A DNA stretch of 25,010 nucleotides from Thermoplasmata archaeon. Lineage in GTDB: Archaea; Thermoplasmatota; Thermoplasmata; Lutacidiplasmatales; UBA184. The stretch covers positions 1 through 25,010 of the forward strand of contig JASIEC010000074.1 in assembly GCA_030046135.1 (NCBI GenBank), read 5' to 3'. The notes under the pieces were generated by a model. It was not told the origin of the DNA and did not search any database. It saw nothing but the letters and a program-made list of their open reading frames with translations. Each line of letters begins with the position of its first letter. Within the stretch, counting starts at the first letter, position 1. This document shows, in pieces, positions 15,447 through 23,807 of the stretch. The position numbers and the translations under genes are program-made.

Positions 15447-16766
15447 ATGATCGGCCCGGCCGCCGCGACCCCTCCGATCCCGGGGCTCCGCCCGTTCGCG
15501 TCGCTGAGCTGGAGCATCCCCGGCCTGCGCGAGGACCCGTCGATGTGCCTCCGATGCCGCTCCGCCCAGCTCCTCTGCGGCAAGCCGATCTGCCCGATCC
15601 TCCTCAAGTACCGCGCGTTCGAGGAGACGTTGCCCGGGCTCTCGGGCACCGAGTTCGAGGGGAGCTCCCCGCCCGGCCTCTTCGTCGGCCGGTTCGGCTA
15701 TCCGAAGATCTCCGCGGGCCCCCTCCTCAGCCCCCAGCACGGCTCCACCGAGCTCCTCGACACCCCCGAGGCGTGGGTGGGGCGCCCCGTCGAGGAGCTC
15801 GTTCGGTTCCGGACGGGCCTCGTCCGGGGGACCTCGCGGTTCCGCGTGACGGACGCCGAGAAGCCGATCCGGCTGCTGGAGGACCTCCAGCTCGTCGGTC
15901 TCGCCTCGGAGTCCGTCGAGAGCGAGGCGTCGTTCCGCCGCCCCCCGCGAGGGCATCTCTCCCTCTCGGACTCCACCCCCCCGTTCGGCCCCTCGGCCCC
16001 GATCGAGCACGCCGACTTCGAGGTCCGCCGGGTCGACGCTCGCCTCGAGCGGCTCGCGTCGGACGTCCACGCGAACGCCCGGACCGCCGTCTCCGAGCTG
16101 TACGACCGCGGGGTCCGGGTGAGCCGGATCCAGCGGGCGTTCAGCATCGGCACGCTGGGCCGCCGGGGCCGGCGGAAGCTCGTGCCGACCCGGTGGAGCA
16201 TCACCGCCGTCGACGACCTTCTCTCGAAGAAGAACCTCGAGAGGATCCGGCTCCTGCCGGAGCTCTCGGAGATCGAGGCGTACGTCTACACCGCGCTGGA
16301 CAACCGCTGGATCGTCGTCTTCCTACCCGGGGCGTACCGCTACGAGTCGATCGAGGCCTGGTACCCCAACACCCTCTGGAACCCGAGCCCCACCCAGGTC
16401 GTCGTCGCCGGCGACCACGAGGGGTTCCGGGGTCGGACGACGTACGCAGCGATCGGGGGCTGCTACTACGCCGCCCGGCTCGCAACGAGCGAGGCCCTGC
16501 TCGTCCGGGCGCGCCAGGCGGGCGTCGTGGTGCTCCGGGAGGTCCACCCCGGCGAGATCCTCCCCCTCGGGGTCTGGAACGTCCGCGAGCACGTTCGCGC
16601 CGCCCTCGCGACGCCGCCGGTCCGCCTTCCGACGCTCGCCGCCCTGCGGGAGCTGATCGGGGCCCGGTTCGCGATCCCGCTCGCCCGCTGGCTCTCGGCC
16701 AGCGCGGTGCTTCACGACGCGGCCACGCAGCGACGGCTCGACGCGTGGGCGTCGGGCCCGGGCTGA
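15447..16766 (+). CDS. nreA: NreA-family archaeal DNA repair protein
   Basis: This 439-aa protein matches the archaeal Nre family (the old DUF650/DUF651 pair). The N-terminal zinc knuckle is CLRCRSAQLLCGKPIC (Cys34, 37, 44, 49; CX2CX6CX4C). It is followed by the family's conserved FVGRFGYPKISAGPLL. The C-terminal half contains VLREVHPGEILPLGVWNVREHVR. The extreme C-terminus has QRRLDAW, which fits the PCNA-interacting (PIP-like) motif known in Nre proteins. In Haloferax, NreA acts in repair of DNA damage together with the UvrABC and PCNA systems, so a chromosomal repair role is expected. The start is supported by a TATA-like box. The gene meets the zinc-ribbon gene tail to tail with a 10-nt gap. 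Confidence 0.9.
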   Translation: MIGPAAATPPIPGLRPFASLSWSIPGLREDPSMCLRCRSAQLLCGKPICPILLKYRAFEETLPGLSGTEFEGSSPPGLFVGRFGYPKISAGPLLSPQHGSTELLDTPEAWVGRPVEELVRFRTGLVRGTSRFRVTDAEKPIRLLEDLQLVGLASESVESEASFRRPPRGHLSLSDSTPPFGPSAPIEHADFEVRRVDARLERLASDVHANARTAVSELYDRGVRVSRIQRAFSIGTLGRRGRRKLVPTRWSITAVDDLLSKKNLERIRLLPELSEIEAYVYTALDNRWIVVFLPGAYRYESIEAWYPNTLWNPSPTQVVVAGDHEGFRGRTTYAAIGGCYYAARLATSEALLVRARQAGVVVLREVHPGEILPLGVWNVREHVRAALATPPVRLPTLAALRELIGARFAIPLARWLSASAVLHDAATQRRLDAWASGPG

Positions 16767-16775
16767 GACTGCCCG
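16759..16775. terminator. Short hairpin between convergent nreA and zinc-ribbon gene
   Basis: Arms CGGGC (16759-16763) and GCCCG (16771-16775) enclose a 7-nt loop that contains the nreA stop. The hairpin ends 1 nt from the opposing gene's stop. The 5-bp stem is weak. Confidence 0.2.
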
Positions 16776-16776
16776 C

Positions 16777-17751
16777 CTAGGAGAACCCGGCCCCGCAGCG
16801 GGCGCAGAAGACGTCGGTCGGCAGCCGGGACGCCCCGCACTGGGCGCAGGTGGCGGACGACCGCGGCGTGCCGCACCCCCGGCAGAACGCATCGCCGGGG
16901 AGGGTCGGGTGGCCGCAGTTGGGGCACCTCTCGGCGGCGGCCGCCCGCTCGGCGGCCTCCGCTGGGTCCCCCGGGGAGACGGACGACGGGGCCGCGCCCT
17001 TCGCCGAGACCGACGCGAGGGAGACGGTCTCGATCACCGCTCCGAGCTGTCGCCGAGCCCGCAGCGAAAGCCGGAGTGCCTCGGTGTAATCCTCCTTCGA
17101 CGCGGCCGCCTGGGCCTGCGTATACAGGGAGGACGCGCCCGGGATCGCGGCGTCCTTGGGTCGGTCGCGCTTCGCGACGGCGAGCTCGCTGTCGAGGAGC
17201 TTCATCTGGAACTGCGACTCGGCCCGGTTGCGCGGGAGCCTCGATGCGGCATCGCCGGGCGGCGGGCCGCCGGCCACCGACGCCGGGGGGACGGTGGGGC
17301 CGGGGGCCGGCGGAAGGGCGGCGCGAGCCGCCGGCCCGGGCAGGGCCGGCGAGCCCGGGGTCGAGCCGGCCGGTTTTCGACGCTCGAGGACGAGCGACTC
17401 GTGGGCCTGCTGGGCGAGCTCGTAGGCCCGGTCGAACTGCCGGATCCCGAACTCGTGCTCGGAGAGGGCGATGAGCTCGCGGGCCGACCCCACGCTGCGG
17501 CCCTGGTGCTCGAGGAGGTCCGCCTCGCGACGGGCCATGGCGAGACGGTTGAACGCTCGATCGTCGGCGAACTCGGGACGGTTCGGGCCGGCGTCCCGGA
17601 GCTTCTGGCGTCGCTCGCGCATCCGGCGGAGCGTGTAGAGCGCGAGGAACCCGACCGCCCCGAGCCCGACGGCGGCCCCGACGCCGACCGCCTCGATCGG
17701 AGAGATCCCCACCGCCGAGCCGCCTCCTTCCCCGTCCGCTCCCGGGCTCAC
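16777..17751 (-). CDS. Membrane-anchored protein with C-terminal double zinc ribbon
   Basis: This 324-aa protein has four parts: a short extracytoplasmic-type Gly-rich N-terminus; one transmembrane helix (about 18-40, AVGVGAAVGLGAVGFLALYT) followed by a basic stretch LRRMRERRQK; and helical segments (about 60-125 and 175-245), joined by a Pro/Ala-rich linker, that look like tandem TPR-like hairpins (SEHEFGIRQFDRAYELAQQAHES; YTQAQAAASKEDYTEALRLSLRARRQL). It ends with two zinc ribbons whose cysteines are 276/279/290/293 and 302/305/316/319. No enzyme motif is seen. It is probably a cytoplasm-facing membrane scaffold. The GTG start at 17751 follows a TATA-like TTAAAAATA about 38-46 nt upstream that overlaps the e-MtaB stop, so it has its own promoter although it follows that gene closely. 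Confidence 0.75.
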   Translation of the reverse strand: MSPGADGEGGGSAVGISPIEAVGVGAAVGLGAVGFLALYTLRRMRERRQKLRDAGPNRPEFADDRAFNRLAMARREADLLEHQGRSVGSARELIALSEHEFGIRQFDRAYELAQQAHESLVLERRKPAGSTPGSPALPGPAARAALPPAPGPTVPPASVAGGPPPGDAASRLPRNRAESQFQMKLLDSELAVAKRDRPKDAAIPGASSLYTQAQAAASKEDYTEALRLSLRARRQLGAVIETVSLASVSAKGAAPSSVSPGDPAEAAERAAAAERCPNCGHPTLPGDAFCRGCGTPRSSATCAQCGASRLPTDVFCARCGAGFS

Positions 17752-17788
17752 CCCGGCCGCGGAGCAGCCCCTCCATGCGGGGGCCCGG

Positions 17789-17797
17789 TATTTTTAA
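17789..17797 (-). promoter_or_regulatory. TATA-like box for the zinc-ribbon gene
   Basis: Minus-strand TTAAAAATA is the most AT-rich nonamer in this part of the window. It overlaps the e-MtaB TAA and precedes the GTG at 17751 by 38-46 nt, implying a leader of about 15 nt. Confidence 0.5.
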
Positions 17798-19059
17798 GAC
17801 GCGGCCCCGGCGAGGCGCCCGAGGAGGTACGTCGATCGGGCCCCCTCGATCCGGACCGTGAGGTCGGCGCCGAGCGGAGGGCGCTCGTCGAGCACGACGG
17901 GGAGGTAGTTCGCCAGCCGTGCGACCGAGCTGCCGCCCGGGCCGTACTCCAGCACGCGCGCGTCGACGGTCGAGCCGATCCACCGCTCCAGCTGGCCCCG
18001 GGCGAGCCGTTCGCGCAGGCGCGTGAGCGAGCGGGACCTCCGCTTCGCCGCGCCGGGGGCGACGGGGGGAGCCCGGGCGGCGGGGGTCCCCGGGCGAGCC
18101 GAGAACCGGGTCACGTTCACCGTCTCGGGGGCGACCTCCTCGAGGAGAGCCTCGGTCCGGAGGTGGTCCTCGTCCCGCTCGCCGGGGAACCCCACGATCA
18201 CGTCGGTCGCGAGATGGAGCGAGGGGAACGCCCGTCGCGCCTCGGCGACGACGCGGCGGAACGTCGCCACCGTGTAGCCGCGGTGCATCGCCGCGAGGAC
18301 CCGGTCCGAACCGCTCTGGACGGGGAGATGGAGGAAGCGGTAGATCCTCGGGTCGTCGAGCGCCTCGAGGTACTCGGGGAGGATCGGCTCGAGGCTCTGC
18401 GGACTCATCATCCCGATCCGGAGCCGGAAATCCTCGGATCGCGCCCGGATCGCGAGCAAGAGATCGGGGAGGCGCGGACCTCCCGGCAGGTCCTCGCCCC
18501 AGCAGGCGGTGTCGAGGCCCGTGAGGCGGATCTCGCGCGCTCCGCGCGACCATGCGTCCCCGACCCGGGCGACGACGCCGGAGGCCGGCACGCTCGCGAG
18601 GCGGCCCCGGGCCAGGCGGCTGAAGCAGTAGGAGCAGGCGCTCGTGCACCCTTGCGCGAGGACGATCTCCTCGGTCACGGGGCCGTCGGTCGGAGGCGGC
18701 GGAGCCGGATCCGGGGGCCCGGCCCGGGCGTCCTCGCGCAGGAGCTCCGGGATCCTCCCCTGGTCACGGATGGGGACGAACTCCGTCTTCTCGAGGCCCG
18801 GGCCCTCGAACAGCCCCGTCCTCAACGGGACGAGGCAGCCCGTGACGAGGACCCTCGGAGCGAGCCCGCTGACAGCCCTCCAGCGCCGGACCATCCGGGC
18901 CTCGGTTGCCCCCAGGACGCCGCAGGTGACCAGGACGGTGACGTCGGAGGTCTGGGGCGACGCGGCGGCCCGGTGGCCCTCGGCGGAGAGCGCCCGAAGG
19001 ATCGCCGCGCCCTCTCCTTGGTTCTGGGAGCAGCCGTACGACTCGACGTAGACGCGCAC
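17794..19059 (-). CDS. tRNA methylthiotransferase of the e-MtaB/CDKAL1 type
   Basis: This 421-aa radical SAM enzyme is predicted to convert t6A to ms2t6A at tRNA position 37. The order is an N-terminal UPF0004 domain with cluster cysteines Cys10 (ESYGCSQNQGE), Cys46 and Cys75; a radical SAM core with GCTSACSYC (Cys138, 142, 145) and ARGRLAS; and a C-terminal TRAM domain of about 65 residues ending IEGARSTYLLGRL. The archaeal/eukaryotic e-MtaB group usually has this 'SYGC..N.GE' opening. There is a proline-rich insertion around 115-128 between the first two domains. ATG 19059 lies 33 nt after the AdoMet synthetase stop on the same strand, so co-transcription with the gene that makes its cofactor is plausible. 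Confidence 0.9.
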   Translation of the reverse strand: MRVYVESYGCSQNQGEGAAILRALSAEGHRAAASPQTSDVTVLVTCGVLGATEARMVRRWRAVSGLAPRVLVTGCLVPLRTGLFEGPGLEKTEFVPIRDQGRIPELLREDARAGPPDPAPPPPTDGPVTEEIVLAQGCTSACSYCFSRLARGRLASVPASGVVARVGDAWSRGAREIRLTGLDTACWGEDLPGGPRLPDLLLAIRARSEDFRLRIGMMSPQSLEPILPEYLEALDDPRIYRFLHLPVQSGSDRVLAAMHRGYTVATFRRVVAEARRAFPSLHLATDVIVGFPGERDEDHLRTEALLEEVAPETVNVTRFSARPGTPAARAPPVAPGAAKRRSRSLTRLRERLARGQLERWIGSTVDARVLEYGPGGSSVARLANYLPVVLDERPPLGADLTVRIEGARSTYLLGRLAGAAS

Positions 19060-19092
19060 GGCCCCTCCCGCCTCCCGCGGCGCCGCTCGGGC

Positions 19093-20289
19093 CTAGAAGA
19101 CGCTCAGCTTGTCGGTGAGGAGGAGCCGGGGGATCGTGTCAATCTTGTCGAACCAGCCCTGGGCGACGCCCTCGGCCTTCGCCCGGACCGCGGGGAGCTT
19201 CACGCCGTTCGCCGGCAGGATCTGGAGGCTCGCGATCTGCGGCTGGTCGACGGGCCGGCCGATCTGGGAGAGGATCCGGACATGGACCTCCTTCACGTCG
19301 CCGCCGGCCTCCTTCACGATCTCCTCCGCGATGAGCGAGCCGAGGAGGTTGTAGATCTTGCCGACGTGGTTCACGGGGTTCTTCCCGGCCGACGCCTCGA
19401 GGCTCATCGGCCGGCACGGCGTGATCAGCCCGTTCGCCCGGTTCCCGCGCCCGACGGAGCCGTCGTCGCCGGCCTCCATCGAGCAGCCCGTGACGGTGAG
19501 GTAGTAGCGGCCGAGCTCGGGGTCGTCGGCGGTGTTCACGTCGATCGCGACCTCCCGGCGGGTGAGGGTCGCCGCGTTCTCGCGGAGCTTCTCGCCGATC
19601 TCGTCGCAGACGGCGCGGTACTCCTGCGGGTTGCGGACCTCCTTGTCGACGAGGGCGGCCGCGACGGTGAGCCGGATCTTCTTGCCCTGGCGGTACCCCA
19701 TGACCTTGACGTCCTCGCCGAGCGCGCCGAGCTTCTTCTTGAGCTTCAGGGTGAGGAACTTCTCGCTCTCGAGCACGAGGCGCTCGGTGTCCGAGAGCGG
19801 GGCGAAGCCGACCCCGAACGACGTGTCGTTCGAGAGGACCGAGCTCTGCTCGAAGACGCCCCGGAGGTCGACCGAGCCCTGCCCGATGCGGCAGTCGAAC
19901 TCGACCTGCTTGTCGACGTCGATGTGGCGGCAGATCGAGGAGACGTACTCCCGCGCAGCCCGGATCGCGACGTCGCGGTACGGCAGCTTCTCGCCGTTCA
20001 CCTCGGTCGTCGCCCGGCCCACGAGTAGGATGTAGACCGGCTGGGTGATCCGGCCCCCTCCGAACTTGGGCTCGGAGCCGCCGCCCACGACCTGGGTCTC
20101 GTCCGTGTTGTGGTGGAGGATCTTCCCGTACTCGTCGAGGTAGAGCCGGCTCAGCGCGCGGCTCACCGACTCCGAGACCCCGTCCGCGATCGAATCGGGG
20201 TGGCCCAGGCCCTTGCGCTCGACGAGCTCGACCGCCTGGTCCTCGATCGGCTCGGTGCGGAGAGGCTCGACCTGAATGTTGCGAGGCAT
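19093..20289 (-). CDS. mat: Archaeal S-adenosylmethionine synthetase
   Basis: This 398-aa enzyme makes AdoMet from methionine and ATP. It belongs to the archaeal MAT family, which is very divergent from bacterial MetK. Family stretches visible are [18 protein letters not shown] (metal and methionine region near residue 25), [40 protein letters not shown], and [20 protein letters not shown]. Length is as usual (about 400 aa). ATG 20289 is preceded by a TATA-like GGTTAAAC about 35-42 nt upstream, so a short leader is expected. It is the first gene of a possible mat/e-MtaB unit. No SAM riboswitch-like structure is seen in the short leader. Confidence 0.97.
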   Translation of the reverse strand: MPRNIQVEPLRTEPIEDQAVELVERKGLGHPDSIADGVSESVSRALSRLYLDEYGKILHHNTDETQVVGGGSEPKFGGGRITQPVYILLVGRATTEVNGEKLPYRDVAIRAAREYVSSICRHIDVDKQVEFDCRIGQGSVDLRGVFEQSSVLSNDTSFGVGFAPLSDTERLVLESEKFLTLKLKKKLGALGEDVKVMGYRQGKKIRLTVAAALVDKEVRNPQEYRAVCDEIGEKLRENAATLTRREVAIDVNTADDPELGRYYLTVTGCSMEAGDDGSVGRGNRANGLITPCRPMSLEASAGKNPVNHVGKIYNLLGSLIAEEIVKEAGGDVKEVHVRILSQIGRPVDQPQIASLQILPANGVKLPAVRAKAEGVAQGWFDKIDTIPRLLLTDKLSVF

Positions 20290-20323
20290 GGCCCGAGTCC
20301 GAGGCTCGGCGGGTCCCGGGGGG

Positions 20324-20331
20324 GTTTAACC
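20324..20331 (-). promoter_or_regulatory. TATA-like box for mat
   Basis: Minus-strand GGTTAAAC lies about 35-42 nt before ATG 20289, just past the hairpin that follows the Elp3 gene. Confidence 0.4.
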
Positions 20332-20341
20332 CTTGCTAAAC

Positions 20342-20369
20342 GCCGACGGGTCGCCCCTCGGCCGTCGGC
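20342..20369 (-). terminator. Hairpin after the Elp3 gene
   Basis: Perfect 8-bp arms GCCGACGG (20342-20349) and CCGTCGGC (20362-20369) enclose a 12-nt loop, 6 nt after the Elp3 stop on the minus strand. GTTTAGC follows it, a weak T-rich tail. This is a likely end of the isoprenoid/Elp3 operon and insulates the mat promoter. Confidence 0.45.
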
Positions 20370-20375
20370 CCGGCG

Positions 20376-21920
20376 TCAGGCGCCCCGGCCGAGGGGCTTC
20401 GCCATGTACGGCCCGGCGCGCTCGAACCCTCGGCCCCGGTAGTACTCCCGGGTCCCGACGGCGCTCGTCACGAAGAGCCGGTCGTACCCGCGCTCCCTCC
20501 CGATCTCCTCGGCGAGGGCGAGGAGGCGGCGGCCGAATCCCCGGTGCTGGTAGGCGTCGGCCGGCTCCGGGGCGGCGCCGATCGGCAGCTCCCGGCCCAC
20601 GACCTTGAGCTCGCGGACGACGGGCCCCGGAAGGCTGCCCTCCGTCACCCCCGAGGGAAACCGCAGTCGGAGGAATCCCGCGACGGTGTCCGTCGCCGGG
20701 TCCTCGAAGGAGAGGAACACCTCCGCTCCCCCGCCCGCCCGGTAGTCCGTGCGCGTCGCCTGGAACGCCTCGGCCGGGGGGCTCGCCCGCCGCCCGGCCT
20801 CGCGGCATCGGAGGCAGCGGCAGTGGCGACCCTCCGCTTGAAGTCGCCCGAGGGCGATCTCGCGCAGGTTGCTCCGCCGGACGCCGGCCGCGATGAGGCG
20901 GGCGGGGATATCGCGCTGGATCCGGTGGATTCGCACCCACGGCGGGAGGAGCTTCTTCATCTCCACGAGCAGCTCGGCTGCGGTCTCCGCTTCGTACGGC
21001 GTGTAGGCGCCCGCGCGCCACGCGTTGTAGAGCTCGGTCCCCGGGAGGACGAGCGTCGGGTAGATCTTGAGGAAATCCGGGCGAAACGCCTCGTCGTCCC
21101 AGAGGCGCCGGAAGTCCGCGAGGTCCCGGGTCGGGTCCATCCCCGGGAGGCCGAGCATGAGGTGGTAGCCGACCTTGAGGCCCCGGTCCCGGGCCTCGGC
21201 GGTCGCGCTCGCGACCTCCTCGATCCCGTGGGCCCGACCCACCGCCCGGAGCACGTCGGGCTGGAGGCACTCGACCCCCAGCTCGACCCGCGTGACCCCC
21301 GCGTCGAGCAGGAACGGAAGCACGCGCCGGTCGCACCAGTCCGGTCGGGTCTCGACCGTGAGTCCGACCACGCGGTGCGCTCCCGCCGCGTTGCGCTCCT
21401 GGGCGTCGGCGAGAGAGGACGACGGCGTGCCGTTCAATCCGTCGTAGATGCCGCGGAGCACCTCCTCCTGGTACGCTCGCGACCGGGCCGGGAACGTGCC
21501 CCCCATCACGATCACCTCGATCTTCGAGGTCGGGTGCCCGAGCGCCTCGAGCGTCTCCACGCGGTGGCGCGCGATCGCCCGGGCGTCCCAGCCGAACTGG
21601 GCGCCCCGGAGCGCGGACGGCTCCTCGCCGGTGTAGCTCTGGGGGCTCCGCGCGTCGACCCCGCCGGGACAGTAGGTGCACCGCCCGTGCGGGCACCGGG
21701 CGGGCGACGTCATCACGGCGACGACCGCCACCCCGGAGAGGGACCGGGACGGCTTTCGGGAGATCGTCCCCGCGTAGGCGGCCCGCTCCGACGCCGGAAG
21801 GTCGCGGAGCCACTCCACGTTGGACGGCAGGGGCCCCGGCCGCGGCGACGCCTTCGCCCAGGCGAGCTTCGCCCGGTGGACCGTCTCGGGGGTGGGCGGC
21901 GCAGCTACCGGTGGAGCCAC
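20376..21920 (-). CDS. elp3: Archaeal Elp3: radical SAM/GNAT tRNA uridine-modifying enzyme
   Basis: This 514-aa enzyme has a radical SAM domain with CPHGRCTYCPGG (Cys76, 81, 84; CX4CX2C) preceded by the family hallmark KPSRSLSGVAVVAVMTSPARC. It continues with QSYTGEEPSALR, VIVMGGTFPARS, ELGVECLQPDVL and HLMLGLPGMDPT. The C-terminal GNAT acetyltransferase domain has motif A HRGFGRRLLALAEE (about 459-472) and EYYRGRGFERAGPYMAK. Elp3 makes carboxymethyl-type groups at U34 of tRNAs; archaeal versions act without the full Elongator. GTG 21920 was chosen because no other start lies upstream in frame close by; it overlaps the end of the IPP isomerase gene by 16 nt. It is the last gene of the operon. 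Pro/Ala-rich residues at the N-terminus may be extra. Confidence 0.93.
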   Translation of the reverse strand: MAPPVAAPPTPETVHRAKLAWAKASPRPGPLPSNVEWLRDLPASERAAYAGTISRKPSRSLSGVAVVAVMTSPARCPHGRCTYCPGGVDARSPQSYTGEEPSALRGAQFGWDARAIARHRVETLEALGHPTSKIEVIVMGGTFPARSRAYQEEVLRGIYDGLNGTPSSSLADAQERNAAGAHRVVGLTVETRPDWCDRRVLPFLLDAGVTRVELGVECLQPDVLRAVGRAHGIEEVASATAEARDRGLKVGYHLMLGLPGMDPTRDLADFRRLWDDEAFRPDFLKIYPTLVLPGTELYNAWRAGAYTPYEAETAAELLVEMKKLLPPWVRIHRIQRDIPARLIAAGVRRSNLREIALGRLQAEGRHCRCLRCREAGRRASPPAEAFQATRTDYRAGGGAEVFLSFEDPATDTVAGFLRLRFPSGVTEGSLPGPVVRELKVVGRELPIGAAPEPADAYQHRGFGRRLLALAEEIGRERGYDRLFVTSAVGTREYYRGRGFERAGPYMAKPLGRGA

Positions 21921-23050
21921 GGTCGGCTCTCCCCGGTGACGACGTACGGCGCCTTCTGCAGCTCGGCGACGGTGCGCGAGCCCGTGAGGAACATCGCCAC
22001 CTTGAGCTCGTGGACGAGCGTTTCGAGCTCCGCGCGGGTCTCCTCCGGGCCGGTCGACGCCGCCCGGAGGACGCCGCCCGCGGTGCCGGCGGCCGTGGCG
22101 CCGAGGGCGATCGCCCTCGCGACATCGAGCCCCGAGCGGACCCCTCCGCTCGCGACCACGGGCAGCCCGAGCGGCACGAGCTCGAGGACGGAGATCGGCG
22201 AGGGGATGCCCCAGTCCCAGAACGTCTTGCCGACCCTCGCTTCCCGCACGGCCCCCCGCTCGACGGCCCGGTAGTGCTCGACCGCCGCGAACGACGTCCC
22301 TCCCGTCCCGCTCACGTCGAACGCCTTCACGCCGCGGTCGCGGAGCGACTCGGCGACGGCCCGGGAGATCCCCGCGCCGGTCTCCTTCACGAGGACTGGG
22401 AACCGGTGGGCGAGCGTCCCGATCGCGTCCAGGCATCCGCGGGCCCGCCGATCCCCCTCCGGCTGCACCATCTCCTGGAGGAAGTTGAGGTGGATCGCGA
22501 GGACGTCGGCGCCGATCAGCTCCATCGCCCGCCGGACCTCGTCGGGCCCGACCACCGCGTCGCCCGGCCGCTGCGGGACGATCTGGGGGGCCCCGAGGTT
22601 CGCGAGCTTCAGCGGGACGGCGTGGCGGGCGACGCACGAGTAGCTCTCGGGGTACTGGCCCTTCAGCACCGCGGCCCGCTCGCTCCCGACGCCCATCGCC
22701 ACGCCGACGTCGGCGGCCGCCCGGGCGAGGTTCTCGTTGATCGTGCCCGCGCCGGGAAACCCTCCGGTCATCCCGGTGATGAGGATCGGAGCGCGCAGGC
22801 GATGGCCCAGAAGGGTGACGGATGTGTCGATCTCCTCGAAATCGAGCTCAGGGAGGGCTCGGTGGACGAGCTGGACGTCGTCCCAGTAGCGGTACTTCCC
22901 CTCGACGTTCCCGCCGAGGACGACCTTGACGTGCTCGGCCTTGCGGTGGCTGAGGTCGATCCCGTCGGCGTCGGCGGACTTACGCGGCGGCCGCGTGGGC
23001 CCAGCTCCCGTAGACCGCCTCCCCTCGGATCGCGCGCGAGACGTTGCCAT
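21905..23050 (-). CDS. fni: Type 2 isopentenyl diphosphate isomerase
   Basis: This FMN-dependent enzyme interconverts IPP and DMAPP. Visible motifs are SHRKAEHVKVVL; APILITGMTGGFPGAGTINE (FMN/substrate loop); MGVGSERAAV; HLNFLQEMVQPEGDR; VLVKETGAGIS; DVSGTGGTSFAAVE; and VVASGGVRSGLDVARAIALGA. The conserved protein begins about 12 residues before 'RKAEH', right at the IPK stop codon, but no ATG, GTG or TTG lies there in frame. The only standard upstream start is ATG 23050, which gives 381 aa, an Arg-rich extension and a 71-nt overlap with the IPK gene. The true start is therefore unsure (an ATC at 22960 is one nonstandard option). It follows IPK directly and overlaps the Elp3 gene. Confidence 0.93.
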   Translation of the reverse strand: MATSRARSEGRRSTGAGPTRPPRKSADADGIDLSHRKAEHVKVVLGGNVEGKYRYWDDVQLVHRALPELDFEEIDTSVTLLGHRLRAPILITGMTGGFPGAGTINENLARAAADVGVAMGVGSERAAVLKGQYPESYSCVARHAVPLKLANLGAPQIVPQRPGDAVVGPDEVRRAMELIGADVLAIHLNFLQEMVQPEGDRRARGCLDAIGTLAHRFPVLVKETGAGISRAVAESLRDRGVKAFDVSGTGGTSFAAVEHYRAVERGAVREARVGKTFWDWGIPSPISVLELVPLGLPVVASGGVRSGLDVARAIALGATAAGTAGGVLRAASTGPEETRAELETLVHELKVAMFLTGSRTVAELQKAPYVVTGESRPWLHR

Positions 23051-23798
23051 CCGGGAGTCCGCTAATAAGCGCTGCGTCGGCGCCGGCGAGCGCGATCGCC
23101 CGCATCGCCGCGACCTTCGCCCGGATCCCGCCGGTGACATCGGGGGCGGACGGGTCCGGGGCGAGTCGCCCGAGCAGCGCGGAGGTCACCTCGGGGACGA
23201 CCGGCCTCCGCCCGGGGCGCGCGGTCTCGAGGACCCCGGGGACGTCCGTCGCGAAGACGACCCTCGACGGACGGAGCCGGGGGACGAGCGCGGCCGCGAT
23301 CGTGTCGGCGCTCAGGATCGAGAACCCCCAGCGCTCGTCGGGGACGACGTCGCCGAACGAGACGGGCAGCATCCCCTGCGCGAGGGCGTCCACGAACGGG
23401 CCGACCTCGAGCCCCGCGAGCTGTCCCTCGCGGTTGTGGGCGACCCCCGGGGGCGGGATCGACCACGGCGAGGCGCCGGCCCGGACGAGCTCGCGCAGGA
23501 CCGCGAGATGGAGCCGACGGACCTCGGCGGCGACGATCGAGGCCCCCCGCGACCGCTCGGCGGGATTCGCCCCGGCCGAAGGAGCCTCGGCCAGTCGGAA
23601 CCGTCGCGCGCTCGGGTGCCCGAACGACCCGGCGCCGTGGAGGAGCACGACGGGGACGCCGCGGCACCCCGCGATCTCCTCGGCGAGCCGGGCGAGGATC
23701 TTCGGGCGGAGCTTCTCGACCTCGCGCTTCCTCGTGATGAGGCTGCCTCCAAGCTTGACGACGACCGGCGGCGTGCCTCGCCCCGGATCCCGCGGCAT
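22980..23798 (-). CDS. ipk: Isopentenyl phosphate kinase
   Basis: This 272-aa amino-acid-kinase-fold enzyme phosphorylates isopentenyl phosphate to IPP, the closing step of the alternative archaeal mevalonate routes. Visible motifs are VVKLGGSLITRK (residues 13-24); LLHGAGSFGHP with catalytic His61; VSFGDVVPD; FSILSADTIAAAL; FATDVPGV; and DVTGGIRAKVAAM. The neighbour downstream is the isomerase that uses its product. ATG 23798 lies 9 nt after the stop of a small 2-TM protein gene, so the three are co-transcribed. Thermoplasma-type archaea combine this kinase with mevalonate-3-phosphate enzymes, none of which is in this window. The only oddity is the overlap with the apparent isomerase start. 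Confidence 0.94.
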   Translation of the reverse strand: MPRDPGRGTPPVVVKLGGSLITRKREVEKLRPKILARLAEEIAGCRGVPVVLLHGAGSFGHPSARRFRLAEAPSAGANPAERSRGASIVAAEVRRLHLAVLRELVRAGASPWSIPPPGVAHNREGQLAGLEVGPFVDALAQGMLPVSFGDVVPDERWGFSILSADTIAAALVPRLRPSRVVFATDVPGVLETARPGRRPVVPEVTSALLGRLAPDPSAPDVTGGIRAKVAAMRAIALAGADAALISGLPDGNVSRAIRGEAVYGSWAHAAAA

Positions 23799-23807
23799 CG
23801 CGCGCCG

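Noticed and set aside
19077..19086. Palindrome GCGGCGCCGC between mat and e-MtaB
   Set aside because: Too simple and GC-rich to assign a role; a regulator site cannot be supported.
16909..20028. A 1039-aa plus-strand open frame opposite the zinc-ribbon, e-MtaB and mat genes
   Set aside because: It is antisense to three clear genes, is rich in Arg, Asp, Glu and Gly as expected from high-GC antisense reading, and matches no family.
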